In this document: in pieces, positions 16,759-26,394 of the stretch | How the letters are laid out: the number at the start of each line of letters is the position of its first letter | Position numbering within the stretch: the first letter of the stretch is position 1 | Source of the DNA: Gammaproteobacteria bacterium | Lineage (GTDB): Bacteria > Pseudomonadota > Gammaproteobacteria > RBG-16-57-12 | Direction of reading: 5' to 3' | Assembly (NCBI GenBank): GCA_021647245.1 | Contig: JAKIVC010000002.1 | Span: 1-64,000, forward strand | Length of the DNA stretch: 64,000 bases | The notes under the pieces: model-generated | What the model was told of the DNA's origin: nothing | The model's input: only the letters and a program-made list of their open reading frames with translations | The model's database searches: none | Program-made: the position numbers and the translations under genes

Positions 16759-19257
16759 GTGACTGATCGAAAGGACGCGAAACCACATTTTTTTCTTGGC
16801 CGAACAGGCAAATCTGAGCCATACACTTCAGTCTCAACCGGGGGCGGTAAAAAACAGGCAATCCCTGAACAAAACCGACAACAACACGGCTTAGCTCTCC
16901 TTGGGCAACTTCAACAAATCCAAACTGATCAACAGGATCTCAAAACTGAAGCGTCAGATTATCCGCTAGAATCTGTAATCGGCATACAGATAGAGTTCGA
17001 AAGCTTTCCTGATATAGCACTTGCGGTTGAAAGCCTCGCCAATGAGACGCACAAAATTGAACTGTTAAATGTAACCCATCGTAACGATAAAACCTTCGCA
17101 ACTATTTTTGTGCCTGAAGGCAAACTGTCAGCTTTTGAAAAAAAGCTACGTGACTACCTTTCTGAGAAAAAGAATAAAAACGGCGGGGCTATCGATAATC
17201 GTCCGCTGATTGATGCCATACGGTCATTTAGAGTGGCTGCGCTAGAGGTCCTTTGGACAGATGACCTCGACCAACTTCCTGAAGACTTCGAACAGAGTTT
17301 TTGGTGGGAAGTATGGTTGCCAGTCCGAGGAAATAGGCAAGGTGTTCTCCATGACTTTACTTTGTTAGCAAGTGCTATAGGGATCGAGGTATCACCGCAA
17401 TCGCTGCGCTTCCCAGAAAGCTCCGTGTTACTTGCTAAAAGCAATCGCAGACAATTTTCACAAACCAGCTTGTTACTCAATAACATTTCAGAACTGCGTA
17501 GAGCAAAAGAGACTGCCGCTTTTTTTGATGAAATACCAGCCAATCAGCAGCATGAATGGACGGATGAACTACTAAGCCGTGCTTCATTTTCAAAGGCCAC
17601 GGATACAACGCCCTACGTATGTATTTTGGATACAGGTGTCAACATAGGGCATCCATTGCTAAACCCTGTGATTGGCCGTGAAGATCAATTTTCCCTTGAT
17701 GAAAATTGGACAGGCACGGATGATGATGGTCATGGAACCGGCTGTGCAGGTTTAGTTGCTTGGGGTGATTTAACCTCTGTGCTTGATAGCGATTCCATGA
17801 TTGAAATAGATCATCGTTTAGAGTCTGTAAAAACACTACGTCGCCACGGGGACAACGAAGGAAAGCACCTTGGCATCGTTACCGCCGATAGTATTTCCCT
17901 GCCTGAAATTGAAAACCCGTTTCGAACAAGAATTATCTCAATGGCGTTATCCGCGACGGATGCCAGAGACAGAGGCAGACCATCGGCTTGGTCTGCGGCA
18001 ATAGATAGTTTGTCAGCAGACTATCTGGGGGAGAGTGAAAAACCTCGTCTCATCGTGCTATCAGCAGGCAATGCCAGTAATAGCCTGACCGATATGATTA
18101 AGTACCCTGACTATAACGTATTGCAAGATGTGCATGACCCAGCTCAGGCATGGAACGCTATCACTGTTGGGGCATACACGGAAAAGGTAACGATAACTGA
18201 TGACGACTGCGCTGATTACACCGCACTTGCCCCTTTTGGTGGTCTATCTCCTTTTAGTACCACATCAACTACATGGGAAAAGTCCACGCCAATCAAACCT
18301 GAAATTATGTTTGAAGGAGGAAATGTAGGTATCGATCAACATAGCTGTGCATCCATTCCGAGCTTATGCCTGTTAACCACGCACAATGAGATTACGACAA
18401 GACTATTTTCCACTTTCCATGCAACAAGTGCGGCTACCGCGCTGGCCAGTCGGTTCGCGGCTGAAATATATGTTCAATACCCAAAGCTCTGGCCAGAAAC
18501 GGTTCGAGCGTTAATGGTTCATTCAGCACAATGGACTGATGCCATGTGTGAACAATTTTCACATGGGAGCACACCACGCCAACAAGCCCAACACCGTATT
18601 CGCTGCGTAGGGTTTGGCGTACCAAACTTAGACCGCGCGCTTTGGAACGCTAACAATTCACTCGCATTGGTCATAGAAGATCAGCTACAACCCTTCGATA
18701 AAATCAAAGGCAAGGCGGTTGCCACGAGAGATATGCACCTGCATGATCTGCCTTGGCCGAAGGAGTCACTTCTTGAGTTAGGCGAAACTCATGTAGAGAT
18801 GACAGTTACCCTCTCTTATTTCATCGAACCAAACCCATCCAGTCGTGGTGTAAAGGGTAAATATAGCTACCCCAGCCACAGCCTGAAATTCGATGTAAAA
18901 CGTGCTACTGAATCTGTGGATGACTTCAGAAAGCGTATTAACCGCCAAGCGCGAGATAAGGAGGAGGGTACGTCAGGCAAAACCACCGATCCTGATTGGC
19001 TTCTTGGATCGCAATTCCGACATAAAGGCTCAATCCATAAAGATGTATGGAGTGGTACCGCAGCAGATTTGGCCGAACGAGGAAAGATTGCCATATATCC
19101 CGCCATTGGTTGGTGGAAAACAAGAACAAAGCTGGCGCGCTATAATAAATCGGCACGATACGCATTGATTGTTTCCATATCAGTACCGGACGTGAAAACA
19201 GATATCTATAACGAAGTCTTTAACCTGCTAGAGATCGAGCAGCTTGTTGAAGTATAA
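16759..19257 (+). CDS. Subtilisin-like serine protease of an IetAS-like cassette (IetS-like)
   Basis: 832 residues from a GTG start; AAGGAG lies 5 bases before it, inside the end of the ATPase gene. There is no signal peptide, so the protease is probably cytoplasmic. The S8 catalytic triad is complete: Asp291 in CILDTGVN, His325 in DGHGTGCA and Ser557 in FHATSAATALA; the oxyanion Asn438 is in SAGNAS. An N-terminal region of about 280 residues and a C-terminal region of about 230 flank the protease core. The opening HFFLGRTGKSEPYTS resembles other ATPase-linked bacterial subtilases. The ATPase next door likely restrains or directs it; that is inferred from IetAS. Confidence 0.82.
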   Translation: MTDRKDAKPHFFLGRTGKSEPYTSVSTGGGKKQAIPEQNRQQHGLALLGQLQQIQTDQQDLKTEASDYPLESVIGIQIEFESFPDIALAVESLANETHKIELLNVTHRNDKTFATIFVPEGKLSAFEKKLRDYLSEKKNKNGGAIDNRPLIDAIRSFRVAALEVLWTDDLDQLPEDFEQSFWWEVWLPVRGNRQGVLHDFTLLASAIGIEVSPQSLRFPESSVLLAKSNRRQFSQTSLLLNNISELRRAKETAAFFDEIPANQQHEWTDELLSRASFSKATDTTPYVCILDTGVNIGHPLLNPVIGREDQFSLDENWTGTDDDGHGTGCAGLVAWGDLTSVLDSDSMIEIDHRLESVKTLRRHGDNEGKHLGIVTADSISLPEIENPFRTRIISMALSATDARDRGRPSAWSAAIDSLSADYLGESEKPRLIVLSAGNASNSLTDMIKYPDYNVLQDVHDPAQAWNAITVGAYTEKVTITDDDCADYTALAPFGGLSPFSTTSTTWEKSTPIKPEIMFEGGNVGIDQHSCASIPSLCLLTTHNEITTRLFSTFHATSAATALASRFAAEIYVQYPKLWPETVRALMVHSAQWTDAMCEQFSHGSTPRQQAQHRIRCVGFGVPNLDRALWNANNSLALVIEDQLQPFDKIKGKAVATRDMHLHDLPWPKESLLELGETHVEMTVTLSYFIEPNPSSRGVKGKYSYPSHSLKFDVKRATESVDDFRKRINRQARDKEEGTSGKTTDPDWLLGSQFRHKGSIHKDVWSGTAADLAERGKIAIYPAIGWWKTRTKLARYNKSARYALIVSISVPDVKTDIYNEVFNLLEIEQLVEV

Positions 19258-19892
19258 CGCTAACCGTTCAAATGACACATGAACTGCATTTTCTCCGTGC
19301 CAAAAACGAGTCGTCAACTCTAATGAAAAATTAACACTATTCCACCGTTGATTCCGAGGCCGTACAGGTGTTTACCTTATTCGCTAGGATACTCTCCAGC
19401 ATGTACCAATGAGTGGAAACAGGGTGTTTGTGAAAAGCTACGTATAAAGTGTTCTGATTGTTTCAATCACTCATCAAACCACCTTTGATCACTTGGCTGG
19501 AAATCACACCGTGGGTATCTGCCCCCTTCTGAGCGATGACAGTTGCTACTTTCTTGCCCAAATGTTCGATTGCGGCGCTGGCCCGTTAACTCATTCAAAA
19601 CGCTCTGTCAGTATCACTCAGCAAGCGCAGAGTATCACCACCAGAGATAACCCAGGTGTGATTAATCAACATAGTTGTAAAACACTTGTAGTGGTATTGT
19701 TGCGGGTAACTGCCTGCCTGAAAATCTTTAATATCCATCTTATGTTAGAAACCCCACCTGTATTCGATATATGGTGCGCTCTATGTCAAAACCTGCCGCC
19801 AAACACCTGCAAACACCTGTTATGTCATGTTAGCGGGTGGTTTCCGATATAAGCAGCACTCCTATGTCAGTTCTCATGGTCATTGCGGTTTT
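19258..19892. other. 635-base decayed stretch with a broken minus-strand frame
   Basis: No intact gene is visible. On the minus strand, about 19670-19600 reads TWVISGGDTLRLLSDTDRAF and then stops; about 19582-19465 reads ASAAIEHLGKKVATVIAQKG in another frame and ends in LMSD and a stop. These look like pieces of a degraded gene, but I do not recognise the family. It separates the protease cassette from the next leftward operon. Confidence 0.35.
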
Positions 19893-20702
19893 TTATATCT
19901 TTTTCATCCAGCGTAATAGGCGCAGTCTCCAGCGCAGCAAAGTAACACCATAGTAGATGTTATGGCTGTATTCACCAAAAGGGGTGCCACTACGCTGTAA
20001 TAGTTGCCGACTGCGCTGTGCCAGTTGCGATTTTGACCACGCTGTACAACTGGAGAAGAGCACCAGGTTACTCCCTGTTTTATCTTTGTGGTAAGCCATT
20101 ACAGGCAAGCGCTGTTTTAACACGCCCAGCAGCGCTAAATTATCCTCAATGCGGCGCTGCCATAGGTTACTCACCAATACACCTTGCCGACCCAGCAGGC
20201 GTGCTACTTGTTGATGAAGTTCATCTGCATAGAGCGCGGCATCGGGCCCTTGGTCTGAGTAGGCATCATTAAAGATAAGGTCATATGGCCCGGTGAGGGT
20301 GGGGATAGTCTGCTGTGCATCACCACAGTAAAGTTGAATGCGCTTATCTTCCGGCAGCAGAAAGTAGTCGCGGGCCACTTGAATAACGGTGGGTATTTTT
20401 TCAATGACATCAATCTGCATTTCCGGAAAATAGTGGTGGATAAAGTGCACCAATGAGCCGCCGCCTAGGCCAATCAATAACACCCGCTGGGGTGCTGCAT
20501 GGATTAACGTCGCCAATGCCATTGCAATGGTGTAATCAAGCTGAAGTTTTTCTGGTGCCTGAGGATCCTGCAGGCTCTGGATGGCAGGTGAGGAGAAGTG
20601 CAGTGCGCGCAGGCCCGCACGATCGACAACCGAGATGCGACCCTCGCCACTCCCCGCAATGAAGAGGCGCAGCTGATCATCAGACGGGGTGGTTGCGGAC
20701 AA
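19893..20702 (-). CDS. Spermidine-synthase-like methyltransferase-fold protein
   Basis: 269 residues with a Rossmann SAM-binding-like fold related to spermidine synthase. VLLIGLGGGSLVHFIHHYFP is the nucleotide-binding motif, IDVIEKIP the acidic second motif, and LIFNDAYSDQG the active-site-like Asp region. Aminopropyltransferase activity cannot be assumed; many such stand-alone proteins have no known substrate. It starts 4 bases after a small membrane-protein gene on the same strand. Confidence 0.75.
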   Translation of the reverse strand: MSATTPSDDQLRLFIAGSGEGRISVVDRAGLRALHFSSPAIQSLQDPQAPEKLQLDYTIAMALATLIHAAPQRVLLIGLGGGSLVHFIHHYFPEMQIDVIEKIPTVIQVARDYFLLPEDKRIQLYCGDAQQTIPTLTGPYDLIFNDAYSDQGPDAALYADELHQQVARLLGRQGVLVSNLWQRRIEDNLALLGVLKQRLPVMAYHKDKTGSNLVLFSSCTAWSKSQLAQRSRQLLQRSGTPFGEYSHNIYYGVTLLRWRLRLLRWMKKI

Positions 20703-20706
20703 CAGG

Positions 20707-21021
20707 CTACTCCATATCCAGCAGTTTGCGCAGCATCGGGGCTACAATGATTGCGATCAACAGGGCGAGCACAATATCGCGATCATAACCGATACTTGCC
20801 GCTGCCTCGCCTGAGAGGCTCGCCGCAGTGGCCAAGATAACCACCAGTAGCATGATGACAATGCTGTGGTTCATTGTCAGCCAAGCGATCAACAAGGCCG
20901 CTGCGGCGGTTGCCAGATAGTTGGCCTCAAAGCCAAGCCGGCCAATAAAGCTATTCGACATATCCAGTGCCATCACCAGAAAAAGTACGATGAAGAGTCC
21001 TGTGAGCTTGAGATATTTCAT
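20707..21021 (-). CDS. Small integral membrane protein, function unknown
   Basis: 104 residues and very hydrophobic, with roughly three membrane segments: LFIVLFLVMALDM, ATAAAALLIAWL plus IVIMLLVVILATAASL, and IVLALLIAIIVAPML. I do not recognise a family. It is translated just ahead of the spermidine-synthase-like gene, only 4 bases apart, suggesting a shared transcript. Confidence 0.6.
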   Translation of the reverse strand: MKYLKLTGLFIVLFLVMALDMSNSFIGRLGFEANYLATAAAALLIAWLTMNHSIVIMLLVVILATAASLSGEAAASIGYDRDIVLALLIAIIVAPMLRKLLDME

Positions 21022-21141
21022 TCAGAGCAGTCCAGACCTTGCCAGTCCATGGTGTTTCCACTTATAGCGTAGATAGATACGCTTTTGTAGCGAACATTAA
21101 TGGCAAGACTTAACAGCAGAGTGTAACTCCCCCCATCCAGT

Positions 21142-21930
21142 CTACCCTTTTAGGGCGCTAACCCGGTTACTCAGCAGGGCAAACGCTTGCTGGGTTAAGG
21201 TTTCTGCTCGTGCGGATGGGTTTATTCCCAGTGCTTCAATTTCATCTGAGCTGAGCAGCTCTTTAAGGTTGTTGCGCAGTGTTTTGCGACGATGGGCAAA
21301 TGATTTTGTCACCACCATGGCGTAGGTTTTCAGGTTATCGACTTTTATCGGCAACTCATTATAGGGTGTTAGGCGAACAATCGCCGAATCGACTTTGGGT
21401 GCCGGGTCAAATGCTTCGGGGGGCACATCAAACAATTTATCCACTTGGCAGAAATACTGCAACATGATGCTCAAGCGGCCATAGTGTTTATTGCCGGGTA
21501 TCGCTGACATGCGATCAACCACCTCTTTTTGCAGCATGAAGTGCATATCCTGAATCTGCTCGCTGTACTCCATCAGGTGGAACAGCAGCGGGGTGGAGAT
21601 GTTGTAGGGCAGGTTACCGACGATGCGCATTTTTTTGTCGGGCTGAGCCAGGGCTGAAAAATCAAACTTCAGGGCATCCGCCTGGGTGATCCGTAAGCGC
21701 CCTAAACCGTCACAGATCTTCTCTAGATGGGGAATAATATCCCGATCCAGCTCAACAACCTGCATCTCGCCGGCCAGTGGCAGTAGTTGTGAGGTGAGCG
21801 CCCCCAGTCCGGGGCCAATCTCGATCAGGTTATCCTCTTTTTTAGGGTAGATGGCATTAACAATGCTCTGGATTACCCCCTGATCATGCAGGAAATTCTG
21901 TCCGAATCGTTTGCGTGCTTTATGCTGCAT
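21142..21930 (-). CDS. rsmA: 16S rRNA dimethyladenosine transferase
   Basis: 262 residues. RsmA (KsgA) dimethylates A1518 and A1519 of 16S rRNA late in 30S assembly. The N-terminal RFGQNFLHDQGV, SAM motif IEIGPGLGALTSQL and catalytic NLPYNIST are present. It overlaps pdxA by 11 bases, in the classical surA-pdxA-rsmA order. Confidence 0.97.
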   Translation of the reverse strand: MQHKARKRFGQNFLHDQGVIQSIVNAIYPKKEDNLIEIGPGLGALTSQLLPLAGEMQVVELDRDIIPHLEKICDGLGRLRITQADALKFDFSALAQPDKKMRIVGNLPYNISTPLLFHLMEYSEQIQDMHFMLQKEVVDRMSAIPGNKHYGRLSIMLQYFCQVDKLFDVPPEAFDPAPKVDSAIVRLTPYNELPIKVDNLKTYAMVVTKSFAHRRKTLRNNLKELLSSDEIEALGINPSARAETLTQQAFALLSNRVSALKG

Positions 21931-22933
21931 TGTCTGCTTCCACCATCTCTAATGCCACTTGTATCGCGTAATCCAAACTACCACCCTCCGCTTTTCCGGT
22001 TGCGGCAAGCTCCAGTGCGGTACCGTGGTCCACAGAGGTGCGAATAATCGGCAATCCAAGAGTGACATTGACCGCTCGACCAAAGCCACGGTATTTCAAC
22101 ACCGGCAAGCCTTGATCGTGATACATCGCCAACACCACGTCTGCCCACTCAAGGTGCTTGGGAATAAACAGTGTATCCGCAGGCAGCGGGCCTCGCAGCG
22201 CTACCCCTTCATTTTTGAGCTTCTCCATCACCGGTATCATGATATCAAGCTCTTCACGGCCAAGGTGGCCATCTTCCCCGGCGTGGGGGTTGAGGCCACA
22301 GACGGCAATTTTCGGGTTTTTTATGCCAAAACGCTGCTGCAGGTCGCGTTGTAATATTCGTATGATCAACTCTAGCCGCTGCGGGGTAACCTGCTGCGCC
22401 ACTTTTGCCAGTGGCAGGTGGGTGGTCAACAGTGCAACTCTAAGCCCTTCGGTAGCCAGCATCATGACCGGCTCCTGTGCGGAGGTGATCTCTGTCAAAT
22501 ACTCGGTATGACCACTAAAGGGGATACCCGCCTGATTGATTATGCCTTTATGCACCGGGCCGGTGACCAGTGCGGCGGGGTAGCCTGCTTTGAGTGCGGC
22601 AACGGCTTTATCCAGACAGGCCAACACATAACGCCCGTTATGGCTGTTCAGTTGGCCGGCCACTACCGCCGCTTGCAGTTGGACCGGAATCACCTTCAAC
22701 ACACCCGGTATATTGGGCTGGGGTGGCTGGGCGGGTTCGATAAGTTGCAGTTTTATATTTTTTCCCAGCAACAACGCCCGCTGTTCAATCAGTGCGGGGT
22801 CGGCAACCAGAACCAGCTCTGCATTATTCGGCTTTTCAGCCAGACCAATCGCCAAGTCGGGGCCAATGCCCGCCGGTTCGCCGGGGGTGATTAGCAGCCG
22901 ATAGAGTGGCTTATCATTTTTTATCATCGCCAT
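21920..22933 (-). CDS. pdxA: 4-hydroxythreonine-4-phosphate dehydrogenase
   Basis: 337 residues. Oxidises 4-phosphohydroxy-threonine in the DXP-dependent route to pyridoxal phosphate. GEPAGIGPDLA at the start, the metal-ligand histidines in FSGHTEYLTE and AMYHDQGLPVLKY, and the substrate-binding NVTLGLPIIRTSVDHGTA are intact. It follows surA by 19 bases. Confidence 0.97.
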   Translation of the reverse strand: MAMIKNDKPLYRLLITPGEPAGIGPDLAIGLAEKPNNAELVLVADPALIEQRALLLGKNIKLQLIEPAQPPQPNIPGVLKVIPVQLQAAVVAGQLNSHNGRYVLACLDKAVAALKAGYPAALVTGPVHKGIINQAGIPFSGHTEYLTEITSAQEPVMMLATEGLRVALLTTHLPLAKVAQQVTPQRLELIIRILQRDLQQRFGIKNPKIAVCGLNPHAGEDGHLGREELDIMIPVMEKLKNEGVALRGPLPADTLFIPKHLEWADVVLAMYHDQGLPVLKYRGFGRAVNVTLGLPIIRTSVDHGTALELAATGKAEGGSLDYAIQVALEMVEADNAA

Positions 22934-22952
22934 CTCGCCTGAAAGCAGTCAT

Positions 22953-24242
22953 TTAAATTTTCAGTTCAACGAAGGCTTCGTCACGCAGGCGACGCAGCCA
23001 CAGTTGATACTCCTCTTCAACCAGCCGCTGTTTAATCGCTTTTTGTGCGGCTATTCGTTGCAGCTCTTCGGTATTGTCGTGCTCACGGTGGGCCAGCACC
23101 TGGACAATGTGCCAGCCAAAACGACTCTGGAATACTGGGCTGATTTCACCGTCGGCCAGCTTACCCATCTCCTCTTCAAATTCGGGTACCATCACGCCTG
23201 GATTAACCCAGCCCAGCGAGCCACCCTCCACTGCGGAGCCACGGTCATCTGAGTGGTTTTTAGCCAGTTCAGCAAAATCTTCGCCGTTTTCAATCCGTTC
23301 AAGAATGCGTTCCAACTGTGCTCGGCTCTCTGCCCTGTCGGCTCGATTTTTCGGCTTGATTAAAATGTGACGCGCCTGACGCTGAATAATGACATTGCGC
23401 TGAGCCGAGGCGCTGCGCTTTTCAGCCAGTTTGATAATATGAAAGCCATTTGGGCTGCGGATTAAGTTGCTGATGCCACCCGTCTCCAGGCTGGCCACAA
23501 TATCTGCAAACGCGCTGGGGAGTTCGCCAAGTTTACGCCAGCCCAGATCACCACCATCCAGCGCTTTTTGGCCTGCCGAGTGGGCAATTGCCATCTCTGA
23601 AAAATCAGCACCCGCTCTCAACCGCTGGACCAGCTCGGCCGCCTGCTGTTGGCTCAGTTTCAGCTGTTCCGGAGAGACCCCTTCTGGCAGTGCGATCAAG
23701 ATATGTTGCAGGCGATACTCCTGATCACCCCCTTGTTGGGTTTTTTGGGTCAACAGATAGTTATCAACATCCTGCTTTGTCACCAGAATACGGTTATCCA
23801 CTTCTCGCTGACGTAACCGTGAAAGTGTCAGCTCTTTTCTGATATCTTCTCGAAACTCGGCAAAATCAATACCATCTCGGGTTAAAACATCACGAAATTC
23901 CCGAATCGTTAAGTTATTTTGTTGCGCAATATTTTCAAGGGTGCGATCCAGGGTGGCATCATCAATACGAATACCGGTCTGCTCTGCCATGCTTAATTGC
24001 AGACGCGTTAATACCATGCGTTCAACAACCTGTTTTTTTAGTAATGATATGGCGGGCAATGATTTGCCCTCACTGCGTAACTGCGTAATGATGCTGTCGA
24101 GTTTTTTCTGCAACTCGCCCTGGGTGATCACTTCATCATTAACAATCGCTGCAACCCCATCAATCCAAACCACATCGCCATCAGCCTGTGTGTGAGTACT
24201 TACACTTATCAACAATATGAGTATAATTGCTATTTTTTTCAT
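22953..24242 (-). CDS. surA: Periplasmic peptidyl-prolyl isomerase and chaperone SurA
   Basis: About 429 residues. SurA helps fold outer-membrane barrels such as LptD, encoded immediately upstream. The start MKKIAIILILLISVSTHTQA gives a clean signal peptide; the open frame runs 14 codons further into lptD but that form would hide the signal. An N-terminal SurA domain (about 30-150) is followed by two parvulin PpiC domains (near YRLQHILIALPEG and ARHILIKPKN). One base separates it from the lptD stop. Confidence 0.96.
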   Translation of the reverse strand: MKKIAIILILLISVSTHTQADGDVVWIDGVAAIVNDEVITQGELQKKLDSIITQLRSEGKSLPAISLLKKQVVERMVLTRLQLSMAEQTGIRIDDATLDRTLENIAQQNNLTIREFRDVLTRDGIDFAEFREDIRKELTLSRLRQREVDNRILVTKQDVDNYLLTQKTQQGGDQEYRLQHILIALPEGVSPEQLKLSQQQAAELVQRLRAGADFSEMAIAHSAGQKALDGGDLGWRKLGELPSAFADIVASLETGGISNLIRSPNGFHIIKLAEKRSASAQRNVIIQRQARHILIKPKNRADRAESRAQLERILERIENGEDFAELAKNHSDDRGSAVEGGSLGWVNPGVMVPEFEEEMGKLADGEISPVFQSRFGWHIVQVLAHREHDNTEELQRIAAQKAIKQRLVEEEYQLWLRRLRDEAFVELKI

Positions 24243-24243
24243 A

Positions 24244-26391
24244 TTAATTTTCTTCAGAAAAGCCTCTGATTTTAGAGCCAACACTGGTCAGCCCCTTGAG
24301 TTCGAATTGTACCGCGATGCCACTATTGCGACCGCCATCATTATCACTGATATATTCTTGCGCCGCTATGCGCACACGCCAGCAACAATTATCATACTCA
24401 AGCCCTAGTTGAGTATTGAGCGCACCATTACGGTAAAAAGAGTAGGTTACATTGCCCATCATTGACCAGCGACTACTCAATGGCCAACGAGCTTGCAGGG
24501 TGCTTTGCTTGATGAGTGTGCGACGAAAATTCAGCCCCAATGAAACCCGGCGTTTTTTGTCCCGCTCAAAAGCCACTTGAAAATTAGCCTTCTCAAGCCA
24601 ACCCTGACGAGTATTCCACTCCGCCAAACCACGGGTGGTTACAAAGCGGTTTACCTCGCCATCAATCGCTGCCAAAAGGTTTGACCACCCTTTTTCGGTA
24701 ATGGTTTCATTTGGAATAGTTACCCGCTGTTCACTTAAGTGATAAAGCTGACCTAGGCGTATTTGCAGACGTTGGCGACCCTGCTCATCAAACCAACGAC
24801 TAGCCAGTGACAGGGTGACTCTCTGCTCATCACCTACTCGATCGATGCCACTGTAACGGTTTTCTGTAAAGAGCGAGTCAAAATCAAACTCACTCAGTTG
24901 TGTATCAAACAACGTACCACTGGCGGGCAGACTATCTTGATCCCGATAGGGTACATAGAGAAGGTAGAGCCGGGGCTCTAATGATTGCTGGTAATGTTTT
25001 TCACCGATCTGCAGGCTCCGCTCAAACCACAGGCCACTATCAAGGCTTACCCTCGGCAGCTGGCGCATTTCACCCGAGCCATTATTGACCCAGTAGCCTG
25101 TCGCCTGCCAGCTGATAGTTGGTTTCAAGTAGGCTGCACTGTCACCATAGTAGGCTGAAAGCGTCGGTTTTATATCCAAACGCAGTGCGTTTAAACCACC
25201 ACTCTGACGAAAAGAGGCAAACTCACCCTGTAGCGAAAGCTTGACACGCTCGGCAAGCTCACGGTAGTGGGCAAAGCGCAGCTGGGGAAGGCGCTGGGCT
25301 GGTGGGGTGGCAGCTGGTATTTCATCCAGGATTTTATTATTTTGCAGTGCCAACGAACCATACCATGCATCATCGGCATAACTCAGCACCGCCTGGCTCT
25401 CAAGCAGGCGGCTACTGTAACGCTCTTTTTCTCGACTCAGGTCACGGAAGTAGTCACGGTCACTGATTTGCTGGAAGTTTATGGATGCTTGCCAGGCCTG
25501 CCAATAACTTTGATTCTGGTAACGTACAAAGTGGCGCGCACGCGCACTCTGTTGGTCATTATCCATATATTCAACATCAAGCTGCCCCTCGCCATTATCA
25601 TTCAAATAACGAAATTCACCCGTTAATTGGGTGCCGCGCTTGCTCATTTGATGAACCGAGAGCGTGGCATCACGGTCAGGAGCGATATTCCAATAAAAAG
25701 GAATGGTTACCTCCTGGCCAACACTTTTTGATGAGCCAACATTGGGTAGCAGTAGTCCGCTTTTTCGCTCGCCCAGCGGGAAGTTGATATAGGGGAAGTA
25801 GAAGACTGGTACGCCCATCATTTCCAATCGCATATGTTTAGCCACACCGCTGTTCTCTGCCGGTTTCAAGGTGATGGTTGCGGCACGAAAGCGCCAACTC
25901 TCATCACCCGGCGGGCAGGTTGTGTAGCTCGCATCTTCCAGCAAAATCTGCTCTCTGTTGATAATGGATATTATCTCAGCCGCGCCGCGGGCAGCCTGGC
26001 CCGCTATTTGGTACTCCCCCCCCTCCAGGGTCATCGCTTCATCCTGAACATTCAGCATAATCCGCCGCCCCTTCAGCAGCAGACCCTCCTCGATGAGAGA
26101 GATATTCCCTTCGGCAGTAATTTGTTGATTTTCATGGGAGTAGAGCATCTGCTCGGCACGCAAAAACCGTACGCCTTGGGTCAGTTCAATATCACCACGC
26201 AGCCTGATATCGCCCTTTCCCCAGGACTCACTCTCATCAGCACTTATAAAAATGGTCTGCTCATCTCCTGTTGACGCGGGCGGCGGCAGACTCGGCAGTG
26301 GCGCAAAACAGCTCTGCTCCGCCTGTACGTTATGGCTTATCGACAGACTGCCGAAAAGGAGTGCAGCGAGGGGTAGATGGCGAAATTTCAC
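24244..26391 (-). CDS. lptD: LPS-assembly outer-membrane protein LptD
   Basis: 715 residues. LptD with LptE inserts lipopolysaccharide into the outer leaflet. The signal peptide ends near VQAEQ. An N-terminal jellyroll (OstA-like, about 40-160) precedes the barrel, which begins with YFPYINFPLGERKSGLL. Cysteines near the N-terminus (SCFAPL, YTTCPPG) and the late NDNCCW correspond to the disulfides needed for activity in E. coli. It lies 3 bases after mnmE and directly ahead of surA. Confidence 0.96.
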   Translation of the reverse strand: MKFRHLPLAALLFGSLSISHNVQAEQSCFAPLPSLPPPASTGDEQTIFISADESESWGKGDIRLRGDIELTQGVRFLRAEQMLYSHENQQITAEGNISLIEEGLLLKGRRIMLNVQDEAMTLEGGEYQIAGQAARGAAEIISIINREQILLEDASYTTCPPGDESWRFRAATITLKPAENSGVAKHMRLEMMGVPVFYFPYINFPLGERKSGLLLPNVGSSKSVGQEVTIPFYWNIAPDRDATLSVHQMSKRGTQLTGEFRYLNDNGEGQLDVEYMDNDQQSARARHFVRYQNQSYWQAWQASINFQQISDRDYFRDLSREKERYSSRLLESQAVLSYADDAWYGSLALQNNKILDEIPAATPPAQRLPQLRFAHYRELAERVKLSLQGEFASFRQSGGLNALRLDIKPTLSAYYGDSAAYLKPTISWQATGYWVNNGSGEMRQLPRVSLDSGLWFERSLQIGEKHYQQSLEPRLYLLYVPYRDQDSLPASGTLFDTQLSEFDFDSLFTENRYSGIDRVGDEQRVTLSLASRWFDEQGRQRLQIRLGQLYHLSEQRVTIPNETITEKGWSNLLAAIDGEVNRFVTTRGLAEWNTRQGWLEKANFQVAFERDKKRRVSLGLNFRRTLIKQSTLQARWPLSSRWSMMGNVTYSFYRNGALNTQLGLEYDNCCWRVRIAAQEYISDNDGGRNSGIAVQFELKGLTSVGSKIRGFSEEN

Positions 26392-26394
26392 ACT

